A stretch of 32,554 bases of DNA from Prosthecobacter debontii (GCA_945873125.1 CAMCBV010000033.1:1-32554); one strand, 5' to 3'; shown: positions 1 to 7,834, numbered from the stretch's first letter. The notes: generated from the sequence alone by a model not told the origin. A program made the numbers and translations.

Positions 1-137
1 AGGTGAAGGCTCTTCTGCGCAAGGCCGAAGCCCGCACCAACGAAGCCCTCCTCTTGGCAATTGGAGACGCTCTCTCACAGGTAACCCAAAAAGACGCCAC
101 CAATTGGTTTACCCATTGCGGCTACAGTTTTATTTAA
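1..137 (+). pseudogene. IS630-family transposase, C-terminal end (cut by window edge)
   Basis: An open frame runs from the window edge (first full codon at 3) to a TAA at 135-137. The last 44 residues include RTNEALLLAIGD and NWFTHCGYSF, which match the typical end of IS630/Tc1-like DDE transposases (R-x-x-x-AL-x-x-AIG ... WF-x-HCGY). The catalytic DDE core would lie upstream of the window, so it cannot be told whether the gene is intact. Its stop codon lies only 6 nt from the convergent stop codon of a TonB-receptor remnant, so any terminal inverted repeat must overlap one or both coding ends. It is entered as a partial mobile-element gene; it could equally be an intact transposase cut only by the window. 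Confidence 0.75.
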
Positions 138-143
138 AATGCT

Positions 144-323
144 CTAAAACCTCCACTCCATCCCTGCGTAAACAGATCTCCCATCTCCAGGAAGGAATTG
201 GCGTTGATCAACTCCACCGGCGTTGTCTACGACGCCATGGGTGGCGCTGTAGATTTCATCGGTTAGATTTTTTGCTTCGATGAACCATGAGAAGCCGTCG
301 CTGACGTGTCGTTCGAATTTAAG
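144..323 (-). pseudogene. TonB-dependent receptor remnant (C-terminal ~60 residues)
   Basis: Read on the minus strand, 323 to 144 encodes about 59 residues ending GMEWRF and a stop. They align without gaps to the C-terminus of the intact receptor at 1671-3755: by eye 49 of 59 residues are identical, including EIYSATHGVVDN and QRQFLPGDGRS. The terminal aromatic residue typical of outer-membrane barrels is kept. Weak similarity may continue a few codons further (to about 335), after which the frame reaches a stop and a hairpin begins. The rest of the barrel, plug and signal peptide are missing, so this is a 5'-truncated paralogue lying against an IS630 end. Translation is not expected. Confidence 0.85.
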
Positions 324-334
324 GTAAATTCTAG

Positions 335-368
335 GACAGACCAGCGATCAGGTGATGACTGGTCTGTC
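335..368. terminator. Stem-loop downstream of the cytochrome c gene
   Basis: GACAGACCAG (335-344) and CTGGTCTGTC (359-368) form a perfect 10-bp stem with a 14-nt loop. It lies 30 nt past the stop of the minus-strand cytochrome c gene, where a terminator would be expected. The minus-strand sequence after the stem is not a clean T-run, so factor-independent termination is only a guess. It also marks the point where similarity to the receptor remnant ends. Confidence 0.45.
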
Positions 369-397
369 TGTTAACATAATTTATCAATCCGACGTCA

Positions 398-853
398 TTA
401 TTTTCCGAGTTCGGCGGCTGTGTAGGGTGTTTTTTTAGTTACTGTTTCATCACGGACTTTTTTGACTTGTTCCGCACTGACGGCAGGCAGGTCGTTGGTC
501 CATGAAGTGTTAACATAGCTGAGAACATCAGCTATTTCTTGGTCAGTAAGTGCAGGCATGACGGCAGGCATGACTTGCGCGTAATCAACTCCATTCACTT
601 TGATGGGACCTTGGAGTCCTTTGAGAATGATTTTGATCGCTATCGTCGGATCTTTTGTAAGCCAGTCAGAGCCATCGAGGGGAGGGAAGACACTTGGGAT
701 GCCCTTGCCGGTCGGTTGATGACAAGCAATACAAGTGCGATTATAGATCGCTTCGCCGCGTTTGAATGCCTCGGGATCAACTTTGTTTGTTTTTTCCTGA
801 GCTTTGGCAGTGATCAGAAGAGCTGAGAATAAGATAAGAGTATGTAATTTCAT
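398..853 (-). CDS. Exported monohaem cytochrome c (class I type)
   Basis: The 151-residue protein starts with a signal peptide (about residues 1-18, cleavage near AKA-QE). It has one covalent haem site, CIACH, at residues 41-45. Methionines at 95 and 99 (VMPAVMPAL) are candidates for the distal haem ligand, as in cytochrome c551/cbb3-CcoP-like domains. It should be a periplasmic electron carrier. The last 35 residues are a Lys-rich tail. It is the last gene of a minus-strand group with a PepSY membrane protein (8-nt gap) and a TonB-dependent receptor, so it may serve electron transfer linked to metal reduction or uptake. That link is inferred from position only; a carrier for a terminal oxidase is equally possible. 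A TonB-receptor remnant lies downstream. Confidence 0.85.
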   Translation of the reverse strand: MKLHTLILFSALLITAKAQEKTNKVDPEAFKRGEAIYNRTCIACHQPTGKGIPSVFPPLDGSDWLTKDPTIAIKIILKGLQGPIKVNGVDYAQVMPAVMPALTDQEIADVLSYVNTSWTNDLPAVSAEQVKKVRDETVTKKTPYTAAELGK

Positions 854-861
854 GATTTTGG

Positions 862-1557
862 TTACTTGGAAATAGGTTTTGATTTTTTTGGTCTTGTTAG
901 AAAGAAGAGAGCGATTCCCAATATTGAAATAAGGAATGCTGCTCCGGTAAGCGTGGTTAATGTCCAGTCTCGGATGTTTTTATTAGGGATGAATCCCAAC
1001 TTGTGGAAGTTGGTGAAAATCCTGGCCTCGAATTGCTTTTGATCATCGGTGTGGCGGGTGACTGAACCGGTCATGGTTGAAACGTAAACCCGTGTTCCTT
1101 TGCCGTCTTTCTGATCGAAGCGATAGACGGGTAGAATACGGAATATATTGATGTATTCGTTGTTATATTCCGTGAGGTAATCGCTTTTTGAAATGTCATT
1201 GGAGCCTAGGAAACCGGAAGCGATTTCCTTTGCGAAAATCGCATCTGCATCCGGATTTACCTGACCGTTTGTCGCATCGATGTAGGTGAACCCACGCTCT
1301 GTGAATGCCTGATAGTATGGTTTTCCTGCGATATTACGAATATTCACCGCGATTGGTGGTTGATCTGGAAATGCTTCTGCGGGAGTGACTTTGATCGCAG
1401 CAAGGTCAAGAGGGGTGCTGGTGGGACGTGTTGCTGGCGGCGGGGATTGAGTCCGTGTCATCACCACGTGAATCACACCGCTTCCGGAGGCCATCAGAAT
1501 GCTGATGGAAAAGATTAGGCCGAGATAGCGGTGTAGTTTTCTGATAAGTCGTTTCAT
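862..1557 (-). CDS. PepSY-associated membrane protein
   Basis: The 231-residue protein has an N-terminal membrane segment (about residues 12-33, after the basic start MKRLIRKLHRYLGL) and a C-terminal one (about 200-221) followed by a Lys-rich tail. The periplasmic middle carries PepSY-like sequence, including a stretch describing conversion of a cofactor-type domain (ATNGQVNPDADAIFAKEIAS). This is the architecture of short PepSY_TM proteins, which often accompany TonB-dependent iron receptors and are linked to periplasmic ferric reduction. It sits between the receptor gene and the cytochrome c gene, all on the minus strand. The usual internal His residues of the four-helix PepSY reductases are not evident in this short form, so a catalytic role is uncertain. 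Confidence 0.7.
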   Translation of the reverse strand: MKRLIRKLHRYLGLIFSISILMASGSGVIHVVMTRTQSPPPATRPTSTPLDLAAIKVTPAEAFPDQPPIAVNIRNIAGKPYYQAFTERGFTYIDATNGQVNPDADAIFAKEIASGFLGSNDISKSDYLTEYNNEYINIFRILPVYRFDQKDGKGTRVYVSTMTGSVTRHTDDQKQFEARIFTNFHKLGFIPNKNIRDWTLTTLTGAAFLISILGIALFFLTRPKKSKPISK

Positions 1558-1581
1558 ACTATATATTTGGTTTGATTGAAT

Positions 1582-1606
1582 GAGGGGCTACGCATGGTAG
1601 CCCCTC
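1582..1606. terminator. Stem-loop between receptor and PepSY genes
   Basis: GAGGGGCTA (1582-1590) pairs perfectly with TAGCCCCTC (1598-1606). An extra C-G pair closes a 5-nt loop, giving about 10 bp of stem. It lies in the 113-nt gap between the receptor stop and the PepSY start on the minus strand. No T-run follows on that strand, so it may attenuate transcription or protect a processed mRNA end rather than terminate fully. Confidence 0.4.
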
Positions 1607-1670
1607 GATTTGGTGTGAAGTGGGCAGCTCCCGACTTATCGGGGTAAACAGCATGCCGCCCCTCCTTGAG

Positions 1671-3755
1671 TTAGAATTTCCATTCCATACCCATGAATAC
1701 AGATCGACCATCTCCGGGCAGGAATTGTCGTTGATCTACACCACCGGCGTTATCTACGACGCCGTGGGTGGCACTGTAGATTTCGTCAGTTAGGTTTTTC
1801 ACTTCAACAAACCATGAGAAACCGTTGGTGACGCGTCGGCCGAACTTGAAGCCGAGGAGTGCATACGGATCTGCGGCAAAAGTGTTGCGGTGGTCGATGA
1901 AGGATTTGACGGGAACCCATTCGAAGGTGGGGCCGATGTAGTAGCCTTGTTCGTTTTCCCAGAGCAGTTCGCCGCGCACGAGGTGAGGTGGAAGGCCTGC
2001 GATTTTATTATCTCCATAGGTTGGATCGTTATCGAATTTGAAATTTCCGTAGGTATAGGCGCTGCGGAAGACGAATCGGTTTGCAGGAGTTACATCGTTC
2101 CATGCGTTGCCTGCCAGATCAATCTCAGTTCCGAGTTCGATACCGTAGTGGATTGTGTCGTCGGCATTTCGGGTGGTGGAGACAAGGGTGAGGGGATCGG
2201 TGATGGTAAGGAGTTCGTCCTTTACCATGGAGTAGAAAAACGTGGCATCCCATTTCGCGAAGGAGCGGGTGCCGCGACTGCCGAGTTCAAGGGTGTTAGC
2301 GGTTTGTGCGTCGCGAGCGATGTTCGCGGTGACCGCTTCCGAAAACGAAGGTGGCTCGAAGCTGCGTGAAATACCCATAAAATATTGGATGTCATTGAGT
2401 TCATGCATCAAACCGAGGCTTGGGGCGATGTTGGTGAAGGAATCGTCGTAAGAAGTCAATGCACCCGGAGCAGGCGGGGTGTAGAACGGCGGAACGGCAA
2501 CAGGATTGGAGAAATCTCTGTCATTTTCACGAGTGGAATAGGCGGCGGAGAGGGTAGCTGTTAGACTTAACTCATCCGTGAGGTGATGGCGATTCTCAAA
2601 AAATGCCTCAAGGTTTGTGGCCGTCTGGTCGTCGCGATTTCGCAGGGCACCGCGGCTGCCTGCCGTATTTAAAAATACCGCGTTGTTGGTATTTCCGTAA
2701 GTGAATGAGAGACCCGATCTGAATTCATTTTCACGTCCGGCGAGTTCGCTGTTGTTGGAAAAGTTGATTCCGGTAGCGAGATCATTGGAGAGTTGATCAA
2801 TCACACCAGCGAATGGCGTGATCGGGTGATCCAGATCCTTGTAAGTCCATGCGGAGTAGAAATCCCAGGTATTGTCCCCATCACGCAGGGTGGTTTTGTT
2901 GGCGACGCGGAACAGCTCGAAATCGCGGCGGTTATCGAAGTTCACGGCACCGAAAATCGAGTTATCTGCCTGGCGTGGATTGGCTTCGAGTTCGGCTTTG
3001 GTTAGTGAACCCGGAAGTTCGGAATCGGTATGGATCGCAGCCACATAAAACCGGGTTTCCAAATCCTCGCGGAGTTGGATTCCGAAGTTGGAAAACAAGC
3101 GTTGGGCGGATTGCTCGGCGTGATCACGAAAGCCGCTTTGCGAGGCGTGTGAGAGCGAGTAATAAAGATCTTTCGATCCCTCTGTGTATCCGCCTGCAAA
3201 GCGAGTTCGGAGGTAATCGTAAGAACCTGCCTCGATCCGTGCCGAGTAACCGGGTGCGGTTTGGCCTGTATGCGAGAGGTAATCGATGGCACCGCCAAGT
3301 GTGGTTGAGCCACGCGACAACGCATTTCCACCACGCCAGATGTTGATATGAGAAGCGGCGAGGGGATCGATCGCTTGCATGTCGAATCCACCATCGGCGA
3401 GGTTGAGTGGAATACCGTCTTGCATGACGCGGATGCCGCGACCATGAAACGTTCGTTGCAGGCCGGAACCACGAATGGATATCCGGGCTTCATCGGAACC
3501 GAAGCGCGATTGAGCGACAACACCGGGAGAGAGCGCAAAGGTATCGGCAAACGTCGATGATCGACCTTTTAGAAATCGTTCGACATCAACAGTTTCCGTG
3601 CCGCCAGGAATTTTAGCGAGATCAAATCGATCTTGTTCTAGGCTAGGTTGGGTGAGTGCCGGATTGGGTTTGGTTTTGACAATGGTAGTAGCAAGAGTTT
3701 CAGGTGCCGCTAGGGCGATAGATGAAGATAATATAATAAATAGAAATGGTTTCAT
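1671..3755 (-). CDS. TonB-dependent outer-membrane receptor (FecA-like)
   Basis: The 694-residue protein has a signal peptide (about 1-16, cut after SSSIALA), a plug domain (about 55-165) and a 22-strand-type barrel ending in WKF, with the terminal aromatic residue expected of outer-membrane barrels. The plug carries ARISIRGSGLQRTFHGRGI and DGIPLNLADG, sequences seen in a receptor family related to ferric-citrate and other iron-chelate importers. It should bind a ferric chelate outside the cell and take it up using TonB-ExbBD energy. The TonB-box region is not clear; no long N-terminal signalling domain is present, so FecR-type sigma control is unlikely. It lies upstream of the PepSY and cytochrome c genes. 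A Fur-box-like site at 3887-3905 suggests iron control. The C-terminus has a close truncated paralogue at 144-323. Confidence 0.9.
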   Translation of the reverse strand: MKPFLFIILSSSIALAAPETLATTIVKTKPNPALTQPSLEQDRFDLAKIPGGTETVDVERFLKGRSSTFADTFALSPGVVAQSRFGSDEARISIRGSGLQRTFHGRGIRVMQDGIPLNLADGGFDMQAIDPLAASHINIWRGGNALSRGSTTLGGAIDYLSHTGQTAPGYSARIEAGSYDYLRTRFAGGYTEGSKDLYYSLSHASQSGFRDHAEQSAQRLFSNFGIQLREDLETRFYVAAIHTDSELPGSLTKAELEANPRQADNSIFGAVNFDNRRDFELFRVANKTTLRDGDNTWDFYSAWTYKDLDHPITPFAGVIDQLSNDLATGINFSNNSELAGRENEFRSGLSFTYGNTNNAVFLNTAGSRGALRNRDDQTATNLEAFFENRHHLTDELSLTATLSAAYSTRENDRDFSNPVAVPPFYTPPAPGALTSYDDSFTNIAPSLGLMHELNDIQYFMGISRSFEPPSFSEAVTANIARDAQTANTLELGSRGTRSFAKWDATFFYSMVKDELLTITDPLTLVSTTRNADDTIHYGIELGTEIDLAGNAWNDVTPANRFVFRSAYTYGNFKFDNDPTYGDNKIAGLPPHLVRGELLWENEQGYYIGPTFEWVPVKSFIDHRNTFAADPYALLGFKFGRRVTNGFSWFVEVKNLTDEIYSATHGVVDNAGGVDQRQFLPGDGRSVFMGMEWKF

Positions 3756-3799
3756 TGAATGAGATGGAAAAATTTTGGAAATGAATAGAAGAGAATTCG

Positions 3800-3944
3800 A
3801 ACCGCGGATGGGCGCGGATGGACGCAGATGAAGAGTGATTTTTTAAACCCAAATCATGAAGAGGAGCTTTGATAACGAGTCAGAATTATAAAAATAATCA
3901 TTCTGACAGAATCTTATCCGCGTTAATCCACGTATATTCGTGGT
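3800..3944. repeat. Inverted repeat with internal 10-nt period
   Basis: The left arm (3801-3833) reads as successive 10-nt units ACCGCGGATG, GGCGCGGATG, GACGCAGATG. The right arm (about 3913-3944), read on the minus strand, gives ACCACGAATA, TACGTGGATT, AACGCGGATA. The two arms are the same motif family in inverted orientation, about 80 nt apart. They lie in the 210-nt gap between the small CxxC gene and the TonB receptor, with a Fur-like site in the interior. No ORF is plausible here. From memory, similar ATCCGCG-type arrays occur between genes in many Verrucomicrobiota and Planctomycetota; their role is unknown. Confidence 0.6.
3879..3907. promoter_or_regulatory. Fur-box-like dyad upstream of TonB receptor
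   Basis: GTCAGAAT (3879-3886) and ATTCTGAC (3900-3907) form a perfect 8-bp inverted repeat. Overlapping it, 3887-3905 matches the classical 19-bp Fur consensus at 14 of 19 positions by hand count, including ATAATCATT. It lies about 130 nt upstream of the receptor start, at a suitable place for iron control of that gene. No confident -35/-10 pair was assigned. Fur binding is an inference from sequence similarity. Confidence 0.45.
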
Positions 3945-3965
3945 TCTCTTTTTATTATGAAATAT

Positions 3966-4313
3966 CTACGCCCTCGGAGGCGGAGCTAGTGGGCCGTTTG
4001 CGGCGCGGTCGTTCGCATCAGCAAGGGCTGGGAAATCGATGGGTGGGAGAGGGGAGGAAAAGGGATCGTTCAGGCCGACCAAAGTTGGTGCGAAAAAATC
4101 CTGAAATAGTTTCTGGGAAAGCTGAACAGGTTCGGGACTTTCTTTTTCTGAATCAGAAGATTTCGCCTCGCTGATCTTTTCGCAAAGATGGCAGGGCTTT
4201 TCACCGCTAAAAGTATCGACGACCGCTTCGGAAATGGATGTCTCTTGAGAGTAGGTGACCAACATGTTCGCCCATGCATAGAGCTGCACCACGGAGTAGG
4301 GTCCACCGACCAT
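3966..4313 (-). CDS. Small exported CxxC protein, function unknown
   Basis: The frame gives 115 residues from the ATG at 4313. It has an aromatic/hydrophobic start (VVQLYAWANMLVTYS), a CHLC motif (PCHLCEKI) near residue 42, a charged Ser/Lys/Glu stretch and a Pro-rich end (PLAPPPRA). The frame stays open upstream to about 4378 and would add a basic-hydrophobic stretch resembling a signal peptide (KRILQSLLVAIGCIHMVGG), but no ATG, GTG or TTG is available there; a CTG at 4361 is the only candidate. The true start is therefore uncertain. The pattern resembles small conserved proteins with one CxxC found near metal-uptake genes; that is recollection, not proof. It precedes the TonB receptor on the same strand and follows dapF closely. 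Confidence 0.55.
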   Translation of the reverse strand: MVGGPYSVVQLYAWANMLVTYSQETSISEAVVDTFSGEKPCHLCEKISEAKSSDSEKESPEPVQLSQKLFQDFFAPTLVGLNDPFSSPLPPIDFPALADANDRAANGPLAPPPRA

Positions 4314-4375
4314 GTGGATACAGCCGATTGCGACGAGCAGGCTTTGTAAGATACGTTTCAGGTTAAGGAAATGTG

Positions 4376-5197
4376 TTAGATTTCGATTTCGCCTTCGAAC
4401 ACGAAATCGGCTGGCCCGGTGAGGGTGACGTTCACAAACTTCTGATCTCCTGTTTTTTCAAAACCGATGGTCAAGGTATCACCACCCTCGACATCGACCT
4501 TGATGGGTGATTCCGCGCCGGTTAGCAGGTGATGGACGAGAGCACAAGCGACCATGCCCGTGCCGCAGGCAAGGGTTTCGTCTTCGACACCGCGTTCGTA
4601 GGTGCGGATGGCGATGTGATCTGGGGCGAGCACTTTGGCGAAGTTTGCGTTGGTTCCGTTCGGTGCAAAATGGGAATGATAGCGTGTGGCACGTCCGACG
4701 TTGAAGACATCGGTGTTTTCCAGATCGTCTACGAAACTCACAACGTGGGGCACACCGGTGTTAAGGAAATGAAGCACTCCGGAAAAACCATCAATCTTTG
4801 CGGGTGAGTTGAGCTCAAGATCTTTTGGCTCCGACATCGCGATGCGAACCTCTTCACCAACGATCTCCGCCGTGAGTGTGCCTGCAATGGTTTCAAAAGA
4901 AACACTGGAGGGGAGTTCCTCATCTTCATTGCCAAGGTGTGCGGTAAAGAAGCCAAAGCAACGTGCGCCATTGCCGCACATTTCTGCTTCTCCTCCATCC
5001 GCATTGTAGTAGCGGAATTTATAATCAGCTCCTTTTTCTGCCGGTTCGACAGCTAACAGACCGTCTGCGCCAATGCCGCGATGGCGATCGCAAAGTGCTG
5101 CAATGGTATCCTCATCAAGAGAGATAGATAAGTCACGGTTGTCGATCACGATGAAATCGTTCCCGGCGCCATTCATTTTGTAAAAGTGGAGAAGCAT
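4376..5197 (-). CDS. dapF: Diaminopimelate epimerase
   Basis: DapF interconverts LL- and meso-diaminopimelate in the cytoplasm, the step that supplies lysine and peptidoglycan precursors. The 273-residue length is typical. The two catalytic cysteines are present in their motifs: C74 in MCGNGARC and C211 in ACGTGMVAC. The N-terminus FYKMNGAGNDFIVID is also diagnostic. The ATG at 5197 gives a start typical of the family. It lies 122 nt downstream of trpA on the same strand, separated by an 8-nt-periodic repeat. The downstream gene is a small CxxC protein. Nothing is missing from the active site. Confidence 0.97.
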   Translation of the reverse strand: MLLHFYKMNGAGNDFIVIDNRDLSISLDEDTIAALCDRHRGIGADGLLAVEPAEKGADYKFRYYNADGGEAEMCGNGARCFGFFTAHLGNEDEELPSSVSFETIAGTLTAEIVGEEVRIAMSEPKDLELNSPAKIDGFSGVLHFLNTGVPHVVSFVDDLENTDVFNVGRATRYHSHFAPNGTNANFAKVLAPDHIAIRTYERGVEDETLACGTGMVACALVHHLLTGAESPIKVDVEGGDTLTIGFEKTGDQKFVNVTLTGPADFVFEGEIEI

Positions 5198-5262
5198 GGT
5201 GTGTTTGGTAAAGCTGGTGGGAAGATGGATAGAGGGGCTCGGGATTTCAAGCGATGTTTCGG

Positions 5263-5310
5263 TAATTAGATAATTAGGAAATTAGGTGATCAAATTATCA
5301 AATTATCCAA
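5263..5310. repeat. 8-nt periodic tract between trpA and dapF
   Basis: Six consecutive 8-nt units run without a break: TAATTAGA, TAATTAGG, AAATTAGG, TGATCAAA, TTATCAAA, TTATCCAA. Two unit types are joined, an AATTAGG type and a TTATCAAA type. The tract starts 66 nt upstream of the dapF start and ends 10 nt from the trpA stop, both on the minus strand. It is the only tract in the window with period 8 rather than 7. Confidence 0.7.
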
Positions 5311-5319
5311 TGTCCTTTT

Positions 5320-6108
5320 TCAACGTATAGCCTCAATCAGCGGCTTGGCAAAATCCCTGACGGCTTGGGCGGGATTGGAAAGATTTTCTTCGATGCGCTT
5401 GACGATGGCGGAGCCGACAATGATGCCGTCGGCCGATTTTGCAACAAGCGTGGCTTGCTCAGGATTTGAAATACCAAATCCAACACACACGGGGACGTCC
5501 GTATGTTGTTTGATGGCGGCGACTTGAGCAGGAATGGTGGCAGCGGGTGCTGAATGTCCACCGGTGACTCCGCTGCGTGAGAGAGCGTAAATGAAACCCT
5601 CGGCTTTTTCGGCGAGCATTTTGATCCGATCCGGCGGGGTTGAAGGCGCGATCAGGCGGATGTGTGAGAGCGACTCGTTTTCAGCAAGTTCAGCGGAGAG
5701 CTCCGCTTCATCCGGAGGAAGATCCAGCAAAAGAATTCCGTCTGCGCCGGCAGCCACGGCGTCTTTTTGGAAACGCGAAAAGCCATAGGTGAAAATCGGG
5801 TTGAGGTAGGTAAAAAGAACGATGGGGGTTGTATTGTTTTTTTCGCGAAAAGCTTTGATCAACTCGAGTGAGCGCGATGTGTTCATACCTGCTTTCAGGG
5901 CACGGTCTGCAGCCATCTGATTGACGATGCCATCCGCAAGGGGGTCGGAAAACGGTAATCCCAGCTCGATCACATCGGCACCTATGTCCGCAAGCACATT
6001 CATGACCTCTAAAGAAAGATCAAATGAGGGATCACCGGCCGCCACATAGGCAATGAAGGCTTTTTGATTCTGTTTTTTGAGATTGGCAAACGTATCTTCA
6101 AGACGCAT
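5320..6108 (-). CDS. trpA: Tryptophan synthase alpha subunit
   Basis: TrpA cleaves indole-3-glycerol phosphate to indole and glyceraldehyde 3-phosphate, passing indole to TrpB. The 262 residues form the usual single TIM barrel. The catalytic acids are visible as E48 (VIELGLPFSDP) and D59 (PLADG), matching E. coli Glu49 and Asp60. The phosphate-binding loop region VGFGISNPEQA and GIIVGSAIV are conserved. trpB is not adjacent: the upstream gene is a serine carboxypeptidase and the downstream gene is dapF, so the trp genes are dispersed, at least here. A GTTTAAA-type heptad tract lies 15 nt upstream of the start. Confidence 0.97.
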   Translation of the reverse strand: MRLEDTFANLKKQNQKAFIAYVAAGDPSFDLSLEVMNVLADIGADVIELGLPFSDPLADGIVNQMAADRALKAGMNTSRSLELIKAFREKNNTTPIVLFTYLNPIFTYGFSRFQKDAVAAGADGILLLDLPPDEAELSAELAENESLSHIRLIAPSTPPDRIKMLAEKAEGFIYALSRSGVTGGHSAPAATIPAQVAAIKQHTDVPVCVGFGISNPEQATLVAKSADGIIVGSAIVKRIEENLSNPAQAVRDFAKPLIEAIR

Positions 6109-6123
6109 GCGCCGAAGCTAAGC

Positions 6124-6151
6124 CTTAAATTTTAAACTTTAAACCCCAAAT
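6124..6151 (-). repeat. Heptad tract (GTTTAAA family) upstream of trpA
   Basis: Plus-strand units CTTAAAT, TTTAAAC, TTTAAAC, CCCAAAT follow one another at 7-nt spacing. On the trpA strand they read as GTTTAAA GTTTAAA plus ATTTAAG and end 15 nt before the ATG. Upstream (about 6172-6195, minus strand) is CAACC-AAGACTAAGTCTTC, which resembles boxes seen before two plus-strand genes at 27515 and 30164. Confidence 0.65.
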
Positions 6152-6199
6152 TGAAGAGTTCGTGAAACTAACTGGAAAGAAGACTTAGTCTTGGTTGGG

Positions 6200-6227
6200 A
6201 TTTAATGTTTAGATTTTAAGGTTTCAA
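6200..6227 (-). repeat. Heptad tract overlapping the 3' end of the S10 peptidase gene
   Basis: Plus-strand units ATTTAAT, GTTTAGA, TTTTAAG, GTTTCAA have exact 7-nt spacing. The tract begins inside the last codons of the S10 peptidase and contains its stop (6216-6218). The final residues (LKP) are therefore encoded by repeat sequence. It belongs to the same family as the tract upstream of trpA, about 50 nt away. Confidence 0.6.
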
Positions 6228-7718
6228 AAACTCTACCAAGTCTGTCCGTGATTTTTTGAGATCGGCCGGGTTGGTATAGAACATGTGTCCGGCATCGTAG
6301 TAGGTGTATTTCACCTGTTGAAGCAGTGCAGGGGATATTCCAGTTAGCTGGCGGAAAGAGTACGAGACGCCCTCGGGAGGGGTTGCGAGATCGGTATGCG
6401 CACCCATGACCAAGACTCGTAATTTTGGATTGTCTCGCAACGCTTTTGCAAGATCGCCGGTGAGGTTCACGATACGGTTGTCGGAACTGAATTTCCATGG
6501 ACTCACTTCAGAAGTCAGGATCTCGTAAGGTTGGTCTTCTTTCCAGCCCAGCTCATCGCCAAGGTAAGCCAGCATGGCTGTTGAAAACGCCGGATAAGCC
6601 AACGAATAGGATGGATCATATTCGGCTGATTTCGAAGCTGGATCTGTAATATCCCAGGCAACGCGCGCATCAAATCGACCGATGACTTTTCCCTCTTTTC
6701 TGAGCAATTCCGCACGAAACACTGAGGGATCCAGGCAAAGCTGATGCTTTTTCCATACATCAGCCGAAATGCCCGTAAGCTCGGCTAGTTTTATCGCAAT
6801 TTCCTCGATCTCCTCATCTGCGATTTCGTTGCCTTTCAATAAGGCCAGTGTGTATTTGCCATAAGCAAATTCTTTCGCCGCTTGGTAAACGGCATTACGC
6901 TCGCCTTTGATTTTTCCATGATAGAGTGCTGTGGTCGCAAAGGTTGGCAAAAAGACTTGATATGAAAGCTGACTACCTTGGGAGGGTATAAGAGTCCTGA
7001 AATCAAGTAAGCTCGAAAGCATGACCACACCGTTCAGGCTCATGCCATAACGTTCCTGCAAGTGATCCGCCAAACCAGCAGCCCTGATTCCACCATAGGA
7101 TTCTCCGCAAAGATATTTGGGGGAACTCCAGCGATTGTTATGGGTGATCCACATCCGAATAAAATCGCCGACTGATTCAATATCCTCACTCAATCCATGA
7201 AATTCCTTTTCTTCCGTTTTGCCGGCCGCACGACTGTAACCGGTTGTCACGGGATCGATGAAGACGAGATCACATACGTCCAGAATACTCTGATCGTTAT
7301 CAACCAGGCGGGCAGGGGGAGTCACCGGCTGCGTGCCATCACCCGGCAAATCCAAAATACGCGGCCCTAAGATTCCGAGATGTAACCATACCGCTGACGA
7401 ACCAGGACCACCGTTAAACGCAAACATCACAGGCCGTTTTGAGACATCTGCCCTATTTTCACGTGTGTAGCTGGTGTAAAAAATCGAGGCGCGAGGTTCG
7501 CCTTTTTTGTTCTTTAAAATCATTTTGCCGACTGTCGAAACATAGGCGATATCTTTGCCATCAATCTTTATAGAGCTTTTTTTCTGAATCGGATCGACGG
7601 CTTTTTCTTCAACGATAGGGGGCTTTTTCTCCTCAGTTGCGGGCTTTTCCTGGGCATATACCGTGGCTGAAATGAGGATCAGCAGGGGCAAAATCGTTTT
7701 GAGCATGGGATGGGTCAT
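6216..7718 (-). CDS. Serine carboxypeptidase, family S10
   Basis: This 500-residue exported enzyme should remove C-terminal residues from peptides, acting in the periplasm or outside the cell. It has a signal peptide (residues 1-22, ending VYA-QE), then a Lys/Glu/Pro-rich linker (about 24-47). The oxyanion region NGGPGSSA (102-109), nucleophile S207 in GESYGG, an Asp in AHTDLATP (about 435) and a His in DAGHMFY (about 478) complete the S10 triad. An alternative start at M5 would not affect the signal. The last two or three codons and the stop lie in a 7-nt repeat tract, so the original C-terminus may have been slightly longer. The upstream neighbour is divergent. Confidence 0.93.
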   Translation of the reverse strand: MTHPMLKTILPLLILISATVYAQEKPATEEKKPPIVEEKAVDPIQKKSSIKIDGKDIAYVSTVGKMILKNKKGEPRASIFYTSYTRENRADVSKRPVMFAFNGGPGSSAVWLHLGILGPRILDLPGDGTQPVTPPARLVDNDQSILDVCDLVFIDPVTTGYSRAAGKTEEKEFHGLSEDIESVGDFIRMWITHNNRWSSPKYLCGESYGGIRAAGLADHLQERYGMSLNGVVMLSSLLDFRTLIPSQGSQLSYQVFLPTFATTALYHGKIKGERNAVYQAAKEFAYGKYTLALLKGNEIADEEIEEIAIKLAELTGISADVWKKHQLCLDPSVFRAELLRKEGKVIGRFDARVAWDITDPASKSAEYDPSYSLAYPAFSTAMLAYLGDELGWKEDQPYEILTSEVSPWKFSSDNRIVNLTGDLAKALRDNPKLRVLVMGAHTDLATPPEGVSYSFRQLTGISPALLQQVKYTYYDAGHMFYTNPADLKKSRTDLVEFLKP

Positions 7719-7834
7719 ATCGTAAGGTTGTTTCGATCTTCTTCGGAATCAGCGTTCTGGAAAGTGGTAAAACATCAAATTTACATGGTTTTAAATCGAT
7801 CACAGCTGCATTTATAATCTAAATTTTTCCCGAA

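Noticed and set aside
1890..2369. 159-residue plus-strand frame opposite the TonB receptor
   Set aside because: The minus-strand receptor is certain; this antisense frame has no motif, and other overlapping frames occur in the same place.
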